64,000 nt of DNA from Actinomycetota bacterium (lineage in GTDB: Bacteria > Actinomycetota > Actinomycetes > Nanopelagicales > Nanopelagicaceae): the NCBI GenBank assembly GCA_016870715.1, contig VGAL01000004.1, positions 1 through 64,000 on the forward strand, written 5' to 3'. The notes below the pieces were generated by a model. That model was given only the letters and a program-made list of their open reading frames with translations. It was not told where the DNA came from and did no database searches. Of the stretch, positions 1 through 8,701 are shown piece by piece (position 1 is the first letter of the stretch; the number at the start of each line of letters is the position of its first letter). The translations under genes and the position numbers were made by a program.

Positions 1-1
1 C

Positions 2-871
2 TCATCAGCCGGAACGCTCCTCTTCATCTACTCATTTATCTGGATTCCTATCGATGTATTCGTATTCCTGCCCATCCTTGGCAACACCAATGCTCATCAA
101 CTAGGGATTGGCGCTGGCCTTGGTTTTGCGCTCTTCTTTATCGGAGCGGGCGCTGTCCATTGGGCTAAGACACTTATGCCAGATGAAGAAGTAGTCGCCC
201 AACGACATGAAATGCGCTCCAGCGATGAAGATCGCGCATCATTTGTAGAGACAGTAAAAGGCGAAGCTGCAAAAGTTCAGCTGGGGCGACGATCGCTCAT
301 CAAGCGAAGCCTGGGGCTCTCACTTGGTCTCGTAGGGCTCTCTCCTCTTATCTTGCTTCGTGACCTTGGCCCACTTCCGGAACAGTCGCTCTTGAAAACC
401 ACATGGGATAAGGGTGTGCGTATCGTCACCGATCCAGGCAATCGTCCATTACGTCCTGAGGATCTAGAGGTCGGTGCAATTGTGCACGTTCTTCCTGAAA
501 TCAAAGACCCCGAGCACCGCAAACTTAAGGATATTGCGAAAGATGCATCGATTCTCATTCGGGTACGTCCATCGGAACTTAAACTCTCTGAAGAGCGGAT
601 GTCTTGGACGCACGAAGGAATCATCGCCTTCTCGAAAATCTGTTCTCACATGGGATGTCCAGTTGCGCTCTACGAACAGACCACCAAACACCTCCTCTGC
701 CCATGCCACCAATCAACATTCGATGTTCCTACCGGTGCAAAAGTTATCTTTGGCCCCGCTGCGCGACCTCTGCCACAATTGGCAATCACAGTCGATAGCG
801 AGGGTTACCTTGTTGCCGCTGCACCATTTAACGAACCGGTTGGACCTAGCTTCTGGGAGCGAAACTCATGA
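2..871 (+). CDS. qcrA: Rieske iron-sulfur subunit of cytochrome bc1-aa3 complex (5' truncated)
   Basis: The reading frame is already open at base 2, so the N-terminus lies outside the window. The visible part begins in a membrane segment, continues through a second one (from about base 100), and then a cytoplasmic linker leads to a third hydrophobic segment (SLGLSLGLVGLSPLILL). This three-helix N-terminus is characteristic of actinobacterial QcrA. The C-terminal domain has both Rieske cluster motifs, CSHMGC and CPCHQSTFD, so the 2Fe-2S site is intact. The protein passes electrons from menaquinol at QcrB to the cytochrome c subunit QcrC, which should lie just upstream. The stop overlaps the qcrB start (ATGA), indicating one operon. 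An ATG at 176 is internal and not the true start. Confidence 0.95.
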   Translation, partial: SSAGTLLFIYSFIWIPIDVFVFLPILGNTNAHQLGIGAGLGFALFFIGAGAVHWAKTLMPDEEVVAQRHEMRSSDEDRASFVETVKGEAAKVQLGRRSLIKRSLGLSLGLVGLSPLILLRDLGPLPEQSLLKTTWDKGVRIVTDPGNRPLRPEDLEVGAIVHVLPEIKDPEHRKLKDIAKDASILIRVRPSELKLSEERMSWTHEGIIAFSKICSHMGCPVALYEQTTKHLLCPCHQSTFDVPTGAKVIFGPAARPLPQLAITVDSEGYLVAAAPFNEPVGPSFWERNS

Positions 872-2466
872 AATCACGACGCGAGAAAGTCGCTGGTGGC
901 GTAGCTAACTTCATCGATGAGCGCACGGGTGCAGCTAAATGGGTCAAGAAGAATCTTCAAAAAGTATTTCCTGATCACTGGTCATTTATGCTTGGGGAGA
1001 TTGCGCTCTATTCCTTCATTATCTTGCTGCTCTCTGGAACATTCTTAACATTCTGGTTCGTGCCCTCACAAGAAGAGATTGTCTACGAGGGCTCATACCA
1101 AGCCCTTGAAGGCGTCAAGATGTCCGAGGCTTACGCCTCTACCTTGGATATCACCTTTGATGTTCGTGGTGGTCTGCTCATGCGCCAAGTTCATCACTGG
1201 GCCGCTCTACTCTTCTTAGCCGCGATGGTGGCTCACCTCCTTCGAGTCTTCTTTACCGGCGCATTCCGCAAGCCGCGTGAGCTCAATTGGATTCTCGGCG
1301 TTGCCCTTCTGACTCTCGGAATTGTTGAAGGATTCCTTGGCTACTCACTTCCCGATGATTTGCTCTCAGGAACTGGAGTTCGTATCGCGCAGGCAATCAT
1401 CCAAGCGATTCCGGTATTGGGAACCTATTTGGCATTCTTCGCCTTCGGTGGCGAATTCCCGGGGACTGTTTTCATTCCTCGCATCTACACCGTCCACGTC
1501 CTTCTCATTCCGGGAATCATCCTGGCGCTCATCACAGTCCACTTAATGCTCGTCTGGTACCAAAAGCACACCCAATATCCAGGTGCCGGGCGAACAGAAA
1601 AGAATGTTGTCGGCTACCCACTCCTTCCGGTCTATATGGCGAAGGCCGGTGGCTTCTTTTTCATCGTCTTTGGCGTGACTGTGCTTCTCGGCGCATTTGC
1701 TCAGATCAACCCCATCTGGATCTTTGGTCCCTACACGCCAACGCAAATTTCTGCAGGCTCGCAACCGGATTGGTATATGGGGTGGCTCGATGGGTTGGTG
1801 CGAATGTCACCTCCTCTTGAGACGCACGCTTTTGGTTACACCATCTCCTGGAATATCTTGCTTCCCGGATTGATTCTGCCGGGAATTATCTTTACTGGAA
1901 TGGCGCTCTATCCATTTATTGAAGCGTGGGCCACCGGAGATAAGCGCGAGCATCATCTCTTGGATCGCCCTCGGAACGCTCCAACCCGTACCGCTCTCGG
2001 TGCAATGTCACTGACCTTCATGGTGGTGGCGCTCATCAATGGCGGTAACGATCTCATCGCCACGCATTTCAACTTGAGCATCAATCAGATTATGTGGGCT
2101 ACTCGAATCAGCATCATCATTCTTCCGCCTCTCGCCTACATCATCACTAAACGAGTCTGTCTATCGCTTCAACGATATGACCGCGAACTTGTCCTTCATG
2201 GTCGTGAAACTGGTCGCCTCGTGATGTTGCCTCATGGTGAATACATCGAAGTTCATGAGCCAATCTCCCCTGAGAAGGCCTATATGTTGACCCAACATGA
2301 ACAACCCCTTCCGCTCCAGGCCCCCGAGGCAGATGAGAATGGGGTTGCCCCTCGCGGTGGCTTGAAGAACAAAGTTCGATCTCGTCTAAGCAAGGCGATA
2401 CTGGGTGAACAAATTGCCAAGCCAACTCCAGAGGATGTCAAAGCCCTCGAAGGTGGCCACCACTAA
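868..2466 (+). CDS. qcrB: cytochrome b subunit of the bcc complex
   Basis: A 532-residue polytopic membrane protein and the menaquinol-oxidising core of the bcc:aa3 supercomplex. It has an N-terminal cytochrome b half with paired histidines on the helices around MRQVHHWAALL and YTVHVLLIPG, and the quinol-site motif PDWYMGWLDG, the actinobacterial form of PEWY. A hydrophilic C-terminal tail of about 100 residues follows, as usual in Actinomycetota. The start overlaps the qcrA stop by four bases, so translation is coupled. The last 29 bases overlap the 3' end of the convergent acetyltransferase gene. The length matches the family. Confidence 0.96.
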   Translation: MKSRREKVAGGVANFIDERTGAAKWVKKNLQKVFPDHWSFMLGEIALYSFIILLLSGTFLTFWFVPSQEEIVYEGSYQALEGVKMSEAYASTLDITFDVRGGLLMRQVHHWAALLFLAAMVAHLLRVFFTGAFRKPRELNWILGVALLTLGIVEGFLGYSLPDDLLSGTGVRIAQAIIQAIPVLGTYLAFFAFGGEFPGTVFIPRIYTVHVLLIPGIILALITVHLMLVWYQKHTQYPGAGRTEKNVVGYPLLPVYMAKAGGFFFIVFGVTVLLGAFAQINPIWIFGPYTPTQISAGSQPDWYMGWLDGLVRMSPPLETHAFGYTISWNILLPGLILPGIIFTGMALYPFIEAWATGDKREHHLLDRPRNAPTRTALGAMSLTFMVVALINGGNDLIATHFNLSINQIMWATRISIIILPPLAYIITKRVCLSLQRYDRELVLHGRETGRLVMLPHGEYIEVHEPISPEKAYMLTQHEQPLPLQAPEADENGVAPRGGLKNKVRSRLSKAILGEQIAKPTPEDVKALEGGHH

Positions 2467-2956
2467 CGCTCAGCTCTCTTCGGTAGTTGGTCGCACTTGT
2501 CTGCGCCTCACCTGCAGGGCAGTTTTTAGAGGCGCATCCAGCAGGTAGTAGCCCTGCAGCGCGCGCAGCTTTTTGTGAAGCGCTGTTGAGATCGGAGATG
2601 CAGGCCTGTAACGAGAGTATCTTTGAGTCATCTTGAGCATATTGAGCAACTAACTCGATTGCATCCGCGCTTGCACCATGACCTCTGCCCCAAGGGGCAA
2701 TCCAGTATCCGATTTCGGCAACACCATCATCATCAACCGTATGGATGGATATGACGCCTACTGGCGCGCCAATGCCATTTTCAATATTTTCAATCACCCA
2801 AATTTTGTATTCAGGAAACTCACCATTGGCAAAACTTTGCGCATGTTCGATTAGATATGGACGCGGAACTGTAGTCCAATATTGGATTTCACTATCTTGG
2901 CAGGCGTCAAATATCCATTGGGCATCAGAACTTTGAATCTCTCTTAACATGTGCAT
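2438..2956 (-). CDS. GNAT family N-acetyltransferase (RimJ/RimL-like)
   Basis: A 172-residue protein starting MHMLREIQSSDAQWIF. The central part has the GNAT core, with VGVISIHTVDDDGVAEIGYW followed by the acetyl-CoA-binding loop around APWGRGHGASADAIEL, which fits the RimJ/RimL-type alanine or small-molecule acetyltransferases. The frame extends upstream to 2974, but I prefer the ATG at 2956 because TACAGT followed by 7 nt precedes it, a leaderless -10 arrangement seen throughout this window. The substrate is unknown. The gene sits between qcrB and ctaF, convergent with qcrB and upstream of neither; its C-terminus after about residue 145 is low in recognisable features. Confidence 0.75.
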   Translation of the reverse strand: MHMLREIQSSDAQWIFDACQDSEIQYWTTVPRPYLIEHAQSFANGEFPEYKIWVIENIENGIGAPVGVISIHTVDDDGVAEIGYWIAPWGRGHGASADAIELVAQYAQDDSKILSLQACISDLNSASQKAARAAGLLPAGCASKNCPAGEAQTSATNYRRELSVSGGHLRGL

Positions 2957-2993
2957 GGGTACTACTGTAAACAAAGGAGAATAGCTCGCGATA

Positions 2994-3380
2994 TTAGTTA
3001 CGTTCGTATTGCATGGACCAACCCATTATGGAAATCATGAGCGCTGCCGCTCCAATAAGGGTCATCCACCAGCCAAGAATCAGGCCTAAACCTGTGATTG
3101 TGGCAAAGAGCGCGACGGTTAATGGCCACCAGGAGTGCGGACTGAAGAAGCCTTGCTCTCCTGCTCGATCAGCTATTTCACCTTCGAGATTATCTTCCGG
3201 AAGCGTTGCGCCAAGACGCCGATTGGTAAACCAGAAGTAAAAGGCAATTAGAGCGGCTAGGCAGGTACTCAAGATCAGAGCAACAATTCCCACTACCTCT
3301 TCCGCCCAGAGAGCGTAGACAACAGTGGTGACACCGTAAAAGATGGCGATGCCGGCAAATAGTTGCCATCCGAATTTCAT
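2994..3380 (-). CDS. ctaF: cytochrome c oxidase subunit IV, actinobacterial type
   Basis: A 128-residue protein with four hydrophobic segments, two in the N-terminal half and two in the C-terminal half, separated by a polar region carrying PEDNLEGEIADRAGEQGFFS. That layout is the signature of actinobacterial CtaF, a small accessory subunit of the aa3 oxidase. It lies 20 nt downstream of ctaD on the same strand, with an AGGGG ribosome-binding site between them, so ctaC-ctaD-ctaF form one operon. Confidence 0.9.
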   Translation of the reverse strand: MKFGWQLFAGIAIFYGVTTVVYALWAEEVVGIVALILSTCLAALIAFYFWFTNRRLGATLPEDNLEGEIADRAGEQGFFSPHSWWPLTVALFATITGLGLILGWWMTLIGAAALMISIMGWSMQYERN

Positions 3381-3400
3381 TGGCTAACCCCTATTTCTTT

Positions 3401-5050
3401 CTATTTCTCGGTTACTTCTGGATGGTGCAGATCGAAGGCGGGGCGCACGCTACGAATTCGTGGAATCGAGGTGAAGTTGTGGCGCGGCGGCGGACAACTG
3501 GTTGCCCACTCGAGCGAGCCGCCATATCCCCATGGATCATCAACGGTCACCTTTGGCGCATTACGAGTGATCCAAATGTTGAGTACGAATGGGATAGTTG
3601 AAAAGGCCAGTAAGAACGCGCCAACGGTGGAGATCATATTCATTCCAGTGAACCCATCACTAGCGAGGTAATCCGCGTAACGACGTGGCATGCCAATGAT
3701 GCCCAACCAATGTTGGATAAGGAATGTCATGTGGAAGCCGATAAGCACGGTCCAGAAGTGAATCTTTCCGAGCGTCTCATTAAGCATTCGACCGGTGAAC
3801 TTTGGCCACCAGAAGTAGAAACCACCGAACATCGCAAAGACGACGGTACCGAAGACTACATAGTGGAAGTGTGCGACTACGAAGTATGAGGCCGACACTG
3901 CAAAATCAAGAGGTGGGCTGGCAAGGATAATTCCGGTTAATCCACCGAAGAGGAAGGTAATCAAGAAACCTAGTGACCAGATCATTGGCGTATCCATATG
4001 GACATTTCCACGCCACATCGTGCCGATCCAGTTAAAGAACTTCACACCCGTCGGTACACCGATGAGGAAGGTCATGAAAGAGAAGAAGGGCAAGAGAACT
4101 TGTCCTGTCGTAAAGAGGTGATGAGCCCAGACCGCAACTGATAGCGCAGCAATCGCAATTGTTGCTGCAACCAGACCCTTATAACCAAAGATTGGTTTCC
4201 TGCTAAAGACCGGGAGAATTTCACTGACGATTCCAAAGAATGGCAAGGCAAGGATGTAAACCTCTGGGTGACCAAAGAACCAGAAGAGATGTTGCCAGAG
4301 CATTGCGCCACCATTTGCCGGATCAAAGATCAGTGCGCCAAATCGACGATCTGCTTCAAGTCCAAGCAGCGCTGCAGCAAGGGGTGGGAAGGCAAGGAGA
4401 ATCAAGATAGAGGTCAGGAGCACGTTCCATGTGAAGATCGACATACGGAACATGGTCATACCCGGGGCACGCATACAGAAGATAGTCGTAACAAAGTTCA
4501 CGCCACCCAGAATCGTTCCAAGTCCACCAATTGCTAATCCAACAATCCATAGATCGCTACCAATACCCGGGGAATACTCCGCGCTCGAAAGTGGCGCGTA
4601 GGCAGTCCAACCAAATGATGGCGCGCCGCCCGGTGTGAAGAAACCAGCGATTGCCATGATTCCACCAAAAAGGTAGAGCCAGTAAGAGAGCATGTTCATT
4701 CGCGGGAATGCAACATCAGCAGCGCCAATTTGCAGTGGCATGATCTCGTTAGCGAAACCAACAAAGAGCGGTGTTGCAAACATAAGAAGCATGATGATGC
4801 CGTGCATGGTGAAGAGCTGGTTGTACTGCTCGACGCTGAGAAACTGAAGTCCAGGTCGCGCAAGTTCGGCCCGCATGAAAAGCGCCATGACGCCACCGAT
4901 TAAGAACCAAATGAATGAGGTAATGAGGTAGAGATGGCCGATGACTTTATGGTCAGTGGTGGTCAACCATTTAACGACAAGACGACCTTTGCTCTGTGGC
5001 TCAGTCGGTCGGAGCGGAGAGATCGTTGGGCGCTCGGCATAAGTTGTCAT
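3401..5050 (-). CDS. ctaD: cytochrome c oxidase subunit I (aa3 type)
   Basis: A 549-residue protein with about twelve transmembrane helices, the catalytic subunit of the proton-pumping terminal oxidase. Recognisable active-site elements are [20 protein letters not shown] (CuB His with the cross-linked Tyr), the HH pair in [10 protein letters not shown], and the heme a/a3 ligands in [14 protein letters not shown]. The N-terminal MHGIIML region holds another heme a ligand. Its start overlaps the ctaC stop (ATGA). Subunit III (ctaE) is not in the window; in related genomes it precedes qcrC. Confidence 0.96.
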   Translation of the reverse strand: MTTYAERPTISPLRPTEPQSKGRLVVKWLTTTDHKVIGHLYLITSFIWFLIGGVMALFMRAELARPGLQFLSVEQYNQLFTMHGIIMLLMFATPLFVGFANEIMPLQIGAADVAFPRMNMLSYWLYLFGGIMAIAGFFTPGGAPSFGWTAYAPLSSAEYSPGIGSDLWIVGLAIGGLGTILGGVNFVTTIFCMRAPGMTMFRMSIFTWNVLLTSILILLAFPPLAAALLGLEADRRFGALIFDPANGGAMLWQHLFWFFGHPEVYILALPFFGIVSEILPVFSRKPIFGYKGLVAATIAIAALSVAVWAHHLFTTGQVLLPFFSFMTFLIGVPTGVKFFNWIGTMWRGNVHMDTPMIWSLGFLITFLFGGLTGIILASPPLDFAVSASYFVVAHFHYVVFGTVVFAMFGGFYFWWPKFTGRMLNETLGKIHFWTVLIGFHMTFLIQHWLGIIGMPRRYADYLASDGFTGMNMISTVGAFLLAFSTIPFVLNIWITRNAPKVTVDDPWGYGGSLEWATSCPPPRHNFTSIPRIRSVRPAFDLHHPEVTEK

Positions 5051-5826
5051 GCAACACCACCTTTAAGGGAGTTAATGTAACTCTGGTACTCAGCTGGCGA
5101 GACAACTTTCACAGTAAATCGCATCTGTGAGTGGTTGCGCCCGCAATGCATATTGCAGAAACCTGGATATGTGCCCTCTTTTTGTGCTGTGAATTCAAAT
5201 TTATTCTCGATGTAAGGAAGAGCTTGCATCTGCATCATAAATGCTGGGATCCAAATACTATGAACGACATCTGAGGCTGTGAGGTTGATGCGAACCCTCT
5301 CCCCCAAAGGAAGATAGAGAGTTGGGAGTTTCTCGGGATTTCCAGTGACGGTCTTTCCCTGCGCTTCAGGGTAAGTAAATTGCCATGCCCATTGAAATGC
5401 ATTGACATCGATTTCATGCACAGCAACATTTGCTGGAGAAATCTTGGTGATGGTGGATTGATCTCGAGCAGTGAAGTAGAAAAGCACCGCAACAATAATG
5501 AAAGGTACGACGGTGTAAATAATTTCAAGAGGAAGGTGATAACTCACCTGCTCTGGTAATTGCTCGGGCGCTCCAGCGCTAACTTTCTTCTTCGCTCGAT
5601 AACGAAAAGCAGCCCATAAAATCAATGCTGCTGTGATCGTGCCGACGATAAATGCAGCAATCCAAGCCCCTTGCCAGAGCGAGAGCGAGATGTCATTGAT
5701 ATCTGTTACGCCTCGAGGAAAGCCAAGTGCTGGCAATTTTTCCGAGGAGCATCCGGCCAAAAGCAGAGTTAGCGGGAGAAGAGGTAGCACCGCTCTTTTC
5801 GGCATATTTGGCCACCTCTTGGACAT
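5047..5826 (-). CDS. ctaC: cytochrome c oxidase subunit II (CuA) lipoprotein
   Basis: A 259-residue protein with an N-terminal lipoprotein signal ([15 protein letters not shown], lipobox LAGC), two transmembrane segments, and a C-terminal cupredoxin domain facing outward. The CuA motif is complete: [12 protein letters not shown] gives C-x3-C-x3-H-x2-M, with the earlier His in VVHSIWIP. It accepts electrons from the bcc complex. The ATG is preceded by TATCCT and 6 nt, so the mRNA is probably leaderless. It is the first gene of ctaC-ctaD-ctaF and is divergent from the cysteine desulfurase-like gene, with a short inverted repeat between the two promoters. Confidence 0.95.
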   Translation of the reverse strand: MSKRWPNMPKRAVLPLLPLTLLLAGCSSEKLPALGFPRGVTDINDISLSLWQGAWIAAFIVGTITAALILWAAFRYRAKKKVSAGAPEQLPEQVSYHLPLEIIYTVVPFIIVAVLFYFTARDQSTITKISPANVAVHEIDVNAFQWAWQFTYPEAQGKTVTGNPEKLPTLYLPLGERVRINLTASDVVHSIWIPAFMMQMQALPYIENKFEFTAQKEGTYPGFCNMHCGRNHSQMRFTVKVVSPAEYQSYINSLKGGVA

Positions 5827-5831
5827 GCCCT

Positions 5832-5884
5832 AAGGATAGTCGCCCCTTTCGCCAACCTCAGAGTTGGCGAGTACCTTCTACCTC
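5832..5884. promoter_or_regulatory. divergent promoter region of ctaC and the cysteine desulfurase-like gene, with inverted repeat
   Basis: Two back-to-back -10 boxes are visible: TATCCT (minus strand, 5833-5838) serving ctaC and TACCTT (plus strand, 5872-5877) serving the desulfurase-like gene, each 6-7 nt from its start codon. Between them is a perfect 7-bp inverted repeat, CGCCAAC with a 6-nt spacer and GTTGGCG (5850-5869), which overlaps the -35 regions of both promoters. It could be an operator that controls both genes; no regulator is identified. Confidence 0.5.
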
Positions 5885-6997
5885 GTGGTGATGGTCACAA
5901 CAGGAGCCTTCGATGGGGAGCGCCCGCTCCACCCTGCCGGTGAGCAAGTCCTGCTCGCCGCCTTTGAGCGTGGTTGGGCTGATCCCAATGGATTAGGGGG
6001 CGCCAGCGCCCAAGCCCGACATTTACTCAACGCAGCCCGAGAAGAGATCGCCGGCCACCTCGGCGTGAGCGGCAGTGAGATCGAGTTCTGGGGCGAGCCC
6101 GCTCTAATCTCCCCAATCGCTCTCCAAGGTGCACCCAATTTCCACTCCGGAAAATTCATTGTGGGCCAGACCGAGCGCCAAGAGATTCTCGCCTTGGCTC
6201 ACGATTCTCCCAGCTCTGTGCAGCTCAATGTCAATCATACTGGGCTCCTTGATCGCGATCGATTAATTGAGGAGATTGAGAGCAACTCCACGATTGCAAT
6301 ACAAGCAGCCAATGGTGAAACTGGAGTACGACAACCACTCCCAGATTTTTCATCAATCGTTGGCGCAATGAACGCGCATCTTCATCTTGATTTCACTGCA
6401 TCTGGACCGCTCATTCCACTTCCAACATATTGGTCGACAGCCGATTTTCCAGCAAAAAGTTGGGATGGCCCCTCGGGAATCGGCATCATGCTCATAAATA
6501 AGAATCAACGGTGGGCTTACCCATTTTCACGTGCAACTAACCGGCGCAGCCCTGAGTCATATTCGCTTCCGCTAGTTCTGGCGGCGGCTGCAGCGCTCAC
6601 TGGTTGGCTAAAAGATGCTAACCAAGAGTCAGATCGAATACGGAATCTTATCTCCATGATGCGCCAAGTCATTTCGCGCACAATTCCTGAAGTGGATATT
6701 GCAGGAAGCGGAAACAAGGAGGAATCACTCCCGCATATTCTTTCGATATCTGCTCTCAATATCTCTGGCGAACGGCTCGTTAATGCGTTGGCAAAGGAAG
6801 GTTTTGCTGTCGCTTCGGGTTCGGCCTGTGTGGCCTCTGCCATCGAACCAAGCCACGTCCTACAGGCAATGGGAATTCTGACCCATGGCAATCTTCGAAT
6901 ATCGTTAATGCATGGCGTGCTCGAGAGTGATGTCAAGCGTTTCCTTGCGCTCTTACCTGGAATCATCACTCAATTACGAAGTGAGGATGGCGCATGA
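5885..6997 (+). CDS. aminotransferase class V / cysteine desulfurase-like protein
   Basis: A 370-residue PLP enzyme of the NifS/IscS fold that would release sulfur from cysteine as an enzyme-bound persulfide. It has an NGETGVRQPL segment, a PLP region with AKSWDGPSGIG where the Schiff-base Lys follows Ala rather than the usual His, and the catalytic loop ASGSACVAS with the reactive Cys. The frame is open from a TTG at 5864, but TACCTT plus 7 nt points to the GTG at 5885. ATG 5891 is the other option. The start region is shortened compared with typical family members. It overlaps the TusA-like gene by four bases, so it probably hands sulfur to it. Substrate use by this altered active site is uncertain. 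Confidence 0.8.
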   Translation: MVMVTTGAFDGERPLHPAGEQVLLAAFERGWADPNGLGGASAQARHLLNAAREEIAGHLGVSGSEIEFWGEPALISPIALQGAPNFHSGKFIVGQTERQEILALAHDSPSSVQLNVNHTGLLDRDRLIEEIESNSTIAIQAANGETGVRQPLPDFSSIVGAMNAHLHLDFTASGPLIPLPTYWSTADFPAKSWDGPSGIGIMLINKNQRWAYPFSRATNRRSPESYSLPLVLAAAAALTGWLKDANQESDRIRNLISMMRQVISRTIPEVDIAGSGNKEESLPHILSISALNISGERLVNALAKEGFAVASGSACVASAIEPSHVLQAMGILTHGNLRISLMHGVLESDVKRFLALLPGIITQLRSEDGA

Positions 6998-7218
6998 GTG
7001 ATGGCGCGGAAAGAGAAGTTTTGAACTGTATCGGTGCGCTCTGTCCAACCCCAATTATCCAATTAAGTAAAGCTATGAAATCTCTGGAATCCGGTACGAA
7101 ATTAATTCTTAGAGCAGATGACCCGGCAACTAAGAGCGACCTTTTTGCTTGGTCCCGGCTGACTGGAAATCAAGTCTCAGTGATAGACGAGACGAGTTTT
7201 GAAATTGTGAAGGCGTAA
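6994..7218 (+). CDS. TusA-family sulfurtransferase
   Basis: A 74-residue protein of the SirA/TusA fold with the hallmark Cys-Pro-x-Pro motif in GALCPTPIIQLSKAM, followed by a DDPATKSDLFAW segment typical of the family. TusA proteins carry persulfide sulfur from a cysteine desulfurase to acceptors such as tRNA-thiolation or cofactor-synthesis enzymes. Its ATG overlaps the stop of the desulfurase-like gene, so the two are translationally coupled and very likely a donor-carrier pair. The final acceptor cannot be read from this context. Confidence 0.88.
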   Translation: MSDGAEREVLNCIGALCPTPIIQLSKAMKSLESGTKLILRADDPATKSDLFAWSRLTGNQVSVIDETSFEIVKA

Positions 7219-7220
7219 CT

Positions 7221-8204
7221 TTATTTTTTAGATGGAAAAACATTGCGAAGAATTGCTGCTGACTGCGCGCCATAGCTCTCGGTGAAACGCTCCAGAAATT
7301 GCTCTGATGAGAACCGATATTCCTGCCCACCTTGCGTCTCTAGACAGTAGGTTGCGACCATTGAACCCACTTGGGCGCATCCTTCAAGTGACATACCCCA
7401 GCCAAGAGCTGAGATAAATCCCGCGCGAAAAGCATCACCAATTCCAGTCGGATCTACTTTGGCACGCTCCTTTGCAACTCCCACCTCAATGGGCGCAAAA
7501 GCTGCAGACTCAATCCGTGCACCTTTCGAACCTAGAGTTGTGACAGAGATTTCTACATTCTCCAAGAAATCGCTCATCCCCCACCCCGTCTTCTTCATGG
7601 CAAGTGCCATCTCATATTCGTTCAGGAATGAGTACTTCGCTCCGATGAGCAGAGTTCGAATAGATTCGCCATCAAGGCTCGCGAGTGTTTGTGAGATATC
7701 TGCAGCGAATGGAATCTTATGTTGTCGACACTCATCGGTATGCCTCAGCATCGCTTCGGGATCATCGGGCGCTATCAGAACTAGATCAAATCCGTTATGT
7801 CTCTCAAAGATTGGGCCTAGCTCGATGTTGCGAGCCTCACTCATCGCTCCTGGGTAAAAGGATGCGATTTGATTATGGGATTGATCTGTCGTAACTGTAA
7901 AACGTGCAGTTAACTGAGTCTTGGAGGTATAGATCTCAGTGGTATCCACCCCATTTCGGGTTAGCCATGAGTTGTAATCAGTGAAATCCTCACCCACAGC
8001 AGCAATCAGCAGAGGTGCACCACCGAGCATTCCCATCCCGAAAGTGATGTTCGCGCCCGTGCCGCCACGACGCACCTCTAAATCGTCTACAAGAAAAGAG
8101 AGCGAGATCTTCTCGAGTGAGTCGATGACGATTGAATCGGAGATCTTCCCCGGGAAATTCATCATGTAATCGGTTGCCACCGAGCCGGTGACAGCGATTT
8201 TCAT
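7221..8204 (-). CDS. adoK: PfkB-family kinase, probably adenosine kinase
   Basis: A 327-residue ribokinase-fold enzyme. It has the N-terminal GGTGANITFGMGMLGG substrate loop and the C-terminal DPTGIGDAFRAGF motif that holds the catalytic Asp and anion hole. The DPTG-x-GDAFRAGF form is the one I know from actinobacterial adenosine kinases rather than from ribokinase or fructokinase. From memory, adoK also lies between ctaC and an ErpA/HesB gene in Mycobacterium, which supports the call. It ends 3 nt from the convergent TusA-like gene. Another carbohydrate substrate cannot be ruled out. Confidence 0.8.
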   Translation of the reverse strand: MKIAVTGSVATDYMMNFPGKISDSIVIDSLEKISLSFLVDDLEVRRGGTGANITFGMGMLGGAPLLIAAVGEDFTDYNSWLTRNGVDTTEIYTSKTQLTARFTVTTDQSHNQIASFYPGAMSEARNIELGPIFERHNGFDLVLIAPDDPEAMLRHTDECRQHKIPFAADISQTLASLDGESIRTLLIGAKYSFLNEYEMALAMKKTGWGMSDFLENVEISVTTLGSKGARIESAAFAPIEVGVAKERAKVDPTGIGDAFRAGFISALGWGMSLEGCAQVGSMVATYCLETQGGQEYRFSSEQFLERFTESYGAQSAAILRNVFPSKK

Positions 8205-8231
8205 AGTGAGGTGATCGAATCTATCTTTGAT

Positions 8232-8579
8232 CTAGTGGAATGAATCCCCACATGCGCAACTTCCGCTGGCATTGGGGTTGTCAATCGTAAAACCTTGCTT
8301 CTCGATAGTGTCAACAAAATCAATCGTCGCACCCATGAGATAAGGGGAGCTCATCTTGTCTGTTACTACCTCTACCCCACCAAAATTCTTCAGAACATCT
8401 CCATCGAGAGATCGATCATCGAAATAAAGTTGGTAACGAAGTCCAGAGCACCCTCCTGGTTGAACCGCGATTCGAAGACGGAGGTCATCCCGACCCTCTT
8501 GCTCGAGCAGCGCTTTCACTTTTGAGGCTGCGGTCTCGGAGAGGACTACACCATCTGTTGTGCTGACTTCAGCGCTCAT
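8232..8579 (-). CDS. erpA: HesB/IscA-family iron-sulfur cluster insertion protein
   Basis: A 115-residue A-type carrier with the three conserved cysteines: one in GGCSGLRYQLYF and two in the C-terminal GSCACGDSF. These bind and deliver Fe-S clusters to client proteins. The gene is preceded by a good ribosome-binding site (GAAGGAG about 8 nt before ATG). It is divergent from nadA, whose product carries a 4Fe-4S cluster and is a plausible client, as are LipA and QcrA in this window. ErpA and IscA cannot be told apart from sequence alone. Confidence 0.9.
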   Translation of the reverse strand: MSAEVSTTDGVVLSETAASKVKALLEQEGRDDLRLRIAVQPGGCSGLRYQLYFDDRSLDGDVLKNFGGVEVVTDKMSSPYLMGATIDFVDTIEKQGFTIDNPNASGSCACGDSFH

Positions 8580-8598
8580 GTTTGGGGCTCCTTCGACT

Positions 8599-8631
8599 CG
8601 TTACACCTCTATCTTGCCATAAGAGGTAACG
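8599..8631. promoter_or_regulatory. imperfect inverted repeat between erpA and nadA
   Basis: The arms CGTTACACCTCT (8599-8610) and AGAGGTAACG (8622-8631) pair over ten positions with a 2-nt bulge and an 11-nt loop. The repeat is nearer the erpA start in a 122-bp divergent intergenic region. It could be an operator for one or both genes or an RNA hairpin in the erpA leader. No regulator is assigned. Confidence 0.35.
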
Positions 8632-8701
8632 CCAAGCGCGCTCTAAATCTTCCCGTATCTCCCGCGCCGCCAAGTTATGGAAAACCTGAGAGAATAACGG
8701 C

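Noticed and set aside
176-871. QcrA as a complete 231-residue protein from ATG 176
   Set aside because: The frame is open to the window edge and encodes two further membrane segments expected of actinobacterial QcrA.
7221-8204. The PfkB-family gene as 2-keto-3-deoxygluconate kinase for the uronate pathway
   Set aside because: It is about 24 kb away and its DPTG-x-GDAFRAGF motif and context fit adenosine kinase better.
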